Assembly: GCA_012033095.1 (NCBI GenBank)
Contig: JAAUPO010000124.1
Span: forward strand, 1 to 6,890
Direction: 5' to 3'
DNA length: 6,890 nt
Source: Synechococcaceae cyanobacterium RL_1_2
GTDB lineage: Bacteria > Cyanobacteriota > Cyanobacteriia > Cyanobacteriales > JAAUPO01
Shown here: in pieces, positions 5,720 to 6,890 of the stretch
Position numbering within the stretch: the first letter of the stretch is position 1
Layout of the letters: the number at the start of each line of letters is the position of its first letter
Notes under the pieces: generated by a model
Database searches by the model: none
What the model was told of the DNA's origin: nothing
What the model saw: the letters and a program-made list of their open reading frames with translations, nothing else
Translations under genes and position numbers: made by a program

Positions 5720-6307
5720 ATGAATATTAACCTTGCCACTGCCGAATTAACCGATGTTCGTGATTATATTTTAGACTTGATCGTGGCCCATGCCTACCAA
5801 GAAGGGGATTTTACGTTGTCATCGGGGGCAAAGAGTTCCTACTATATCAACTGTAAAAAAGTAAGTTTGATGGCTACGGGAGGCTTAGGCTTAGGAAGAT
5901 TATTTCTCGATTTACTACCAGAAAATACCGCAGCCGTAGCGGGTTTAACCCTAGGAGCAGACCCTTTAGTTAGTGCCGCTAGTGTGGTTTCAGCCTATCA
6001 ACATCAACCTTTACCGGCTTTAATTTTACGTAAAAAGCCCAAAGGCCATGGTACTAAAGCCTACATCGAGGGCCCTGATTTACCAGCCGGTGCCGCGATT
6101 ACGGTGTTAGAGGATGTGGTTACCACGGGGCAATCAGCTTTGTTTGCTGTCGAAAAATTACAAGAAGCCGGCTTTGTGGTTAATGAAATTTTGGCGATCG
6201 TCGATCGCGAACAAGGAGGAGCTGAGCTTTATCAATCCCAAGGATTAAACTTCCGTCCCCTCTTCACCATTAGTGAAGTACAAGCCCACAGCAAAAAAAA
6301 CAACTAA
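5720..6307 (+). CDS. pyrE: Orotate phosphoribosyltransferase
   Basis: PyrE joins orotate and PRPP to give orotidine 5'-phosphate and pyrophosphate, in de novo pyrimidine synthesis (cytoplasm, usually a dimer). The 195-residue product has normal length. Key features are FTLSSGAKSSYYINCKK (residues 31-47), which includes the orotate-binding region; the flexible catalytic loop RKKPKGHGTKAY (104-115) with its lysines and H110; and the PRPP-binding motif VLEDVVTTGQSA (129-140). A further VDREQGG (161-167) is typical of the family. The ATG at 5720 is the first in frame and places the N-terminal helix (DVRDYILDLIV) correctly. No clear Shine-Dalgarno sequence precedes it. The gene is divergent from the small exported protein and is followed after 13 bases by the second miniature repeat, so it is probably transcribed alone. 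Confidence 0.95.
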   Translation: MNINLATAELTDVRDYILDLIVAHAYQEGDFTLSSGAKSSYYINCKKVSLMATGGLGLGRLFLDLLPENTAAVAGLTLGADPLVSAASVVSAYQHQPLPALILRKKPKGHGTKAYIEGPDLPAGAAITVLEDVVTTGQSALFAVEKLQEAGFVVNEILAIVDREQGGAELYQSQGLNFRPLFTISEVQAHSKKNN

Positions 6308-6320
6308 GCTGATGGATAAA

Positions 6321-6398
6321 GCCCCCCTGCCCCCCATTCTGGGGGAAATCACCTGAATTTTAACAATGAAGTCCCCCAAATTGGGGGATTTAGGAGGC
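6321..6398. repeat. GC-rich miniature inverted repeat, copy 2
   Basis: A 78-bp unit closely matching 3200-3278 at both ends (GCCCCCCTGCCCCC left, GGGGGATTTAGGAGGC right), with a conserved CCTGAA in the middle. Internal hairpins are CCCCC 6331-6335 with GGGGG 6341-6345, and CCCCC 6373-6377 with GGGGG 6383-6387. The similarity to copy 1 continues about 15 bases leftward (CTAAG..CTGATG). Starting 13 bases after the pyrE stop, the transcript would fold strongly and could end or protect the pyrE message. Confidence 0.8.
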
Positions 6399-6406
6399 GA
6401 CTCAAC

Positions 6407-6422
6407 AACAGTTGATACTGTT
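6407..6422. other. Small hairpin upstream of pdhC
   Basis: AACAGT and ACTGTT form perfect 6-bp arms around TGAT, about 75 bases before the pdhC -10 element. It could be an operator or part of the pyrE 3' end. Nothing else supports a role. Confidence 0.2.
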
Positions 6423-6495
6423 CAGACATCCCCTTAAATAGGTTCAAATTTGATCGATTTAAAAGATTGGTTTTGTCCGGAGATTAGGGGCTAAT

Positions 6496-6504
6496 TGGTA
6501 TAAT
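6496..6504 (+). promoter_or_regulatory. Extended -10 promoter of pdhC
   Basis: TGGTATAAT combines the TGn extension with a perfect TATAAT at 6499-6504, 53 bases before the ATG. The best upstream -35 candidate is TTGTCC at 6473-6478, but its 20-base spacer is long, so the extended -10 probably carries the promoter. The 5' leader would be about 45 bases. Confidence 0.55.
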
Positions 6505-6557
6505 TTTAAACTTGTAAGAATTTTTGGGTTATATACGGTTTTTAGGACTAGAAAGTT

Positions 6558-6890
6558 ATGATTCATGATATTTTCATGCCTGCCCTCAGCTCCACCATGA
6601 CAGAGGGTAAAATTGTTTCCTGGGCCAAATCCCCAGGGGATAAAGTTGCAAAAGGGGAGACTGTCCTCGTCGTTGAGTCCGACAAAGCAGACATGGATGT
6701 AGAATCCTTTTATGATGGCTATCTAGCAGTGGTGATGGTGCCAGCTGGTTCCTCTGCCCCTGTGGGGGACGCGATCGCTCTGATCGCCGAAACAGAAGAT
6801 GAAATTGCCGCCGCCCAAGCCCAAGCTAAGAGTAGTAGTGCTTCTGCCCCTGCTCCTACCCCTGCGGCCCCTCCAGCTCCCACGGAAACA
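6558..6890 (+). CDS. pdhC: Pyruvate dehydrogenase E2 (dihydrolipoamide acetyltransferase), N-terminal part
   Basis: E2 is the core of the pyruvate dehydrogenase complex and passes the acetyl group from E1 to coenzyme A by a swinging lipoyl arm. The start MIHDIFMPALSSTMTEGKIV opens a lipoyl domain of about 80 residues. The lipoylation site is K43 within ESDKADMDVES, and the domain ends near GDAIALIAETEDEIAAA. An alanine/proline-rich linker follows (SASAPAPTPAAPPAP), after which the window ends at codon 111. The subunit-binding domain and the catalytic HxxxD domain lie beyond the edge, so a related 2-oxoacid dehydrogenase E2 is not fully excluded. However, DIFMPALSSTMTEGKIVSW is characteristic of the pyruvate enzyme in cyanobacteria and plastids. 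It has its own promoter at 6496-6504 and no strong Shine-Dalgarno sequence. Confidence 0.9.
   Translation, partial: MIHDIFMPALSSTMTEGKIVSWAKSPGDKVAKGETVLVVESDKADMDVESFYDGYLAVVMVPAGSSAPVGDAIALIAETEDEIAAAQAQAKSSSASAPAPTPAAPPAPTET

Noticed and set aside
3200..6398. CRISPR array
   Set aside because: The two similar units are 3 kb apart, are hairpin repeats, and have no regular spacers or cas genes.
1..6890. tRNA, rRNA or riboswitch
   Set aside because: I saw no tRNA cloverleaf landmarks, rRNA stretches or known riboswitch cores on either strand, though reading by eye could miss a divergent one.

Overview
The window comes from a cyanobacterium. The highly iterated palindrome GCGATCGC occurs 8 times in 6.9 kb, with 20 copies of its CGATCG core. 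pyrE and the lipoyl domain of pdhC read as cyanobacterial housekeeping genes, and the secreted hypothetical proteins and GC-rich hairpin repeats fit the same phylum. I cannot name the genus; a unicellular or colonial, moderate-GC lineage is a guess. Layout, left to right: the 5' end of queC (minus strand, two frameshifts, running off the left edge); a secreted protein of unknown function (minus, one frameshift in a seven-base G/C run); about 475 bases of spacer with no recognised gene; a complete but dead IS1-family element (1815-2710) with 25-bp terminal inverted repeats; the 3' end of a type I restriction specificity gene (hsdS) directly abutting that element; a 79-bp GC-rich miniature repeat; a HlyD/MacA-type membrane-fusion (adaptor) gene with two frameshifts; an AT-rich convergent spacer with short tandem repeats; a small intact secreted hypothetical protein (minus); intact pyrE (plus); a second copy of the miniature repeat; and the first 111 codons of pdhC (plus), which leaves the right edge. 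How the genes relate: this is not one operon. pyrE (pyrimidine synthesis) and pdhC (pyruvate dehydrogenase E2) each sit behind their own spacer, and pyrE is divergent from the small secreted gene. The left two thirds looks like accessory DNA that is decaying or poorly sequenced: queC, the secreted OB-like gene and hlyD carry five single-base disruptions, all in runs of G or C, while the right-hand genes are intact. The IS/hsdS block has lost the rest of its restriction locus. I do not see a new multi-gene system. The points most worth a second look are the conserved A-AAA-AAC frameshift site in the IS1 relative, the homopolymer pattern of gene breaks, the paired miniature repeats, the excess of CCATGG, and the two uncharacterised exported proteins.
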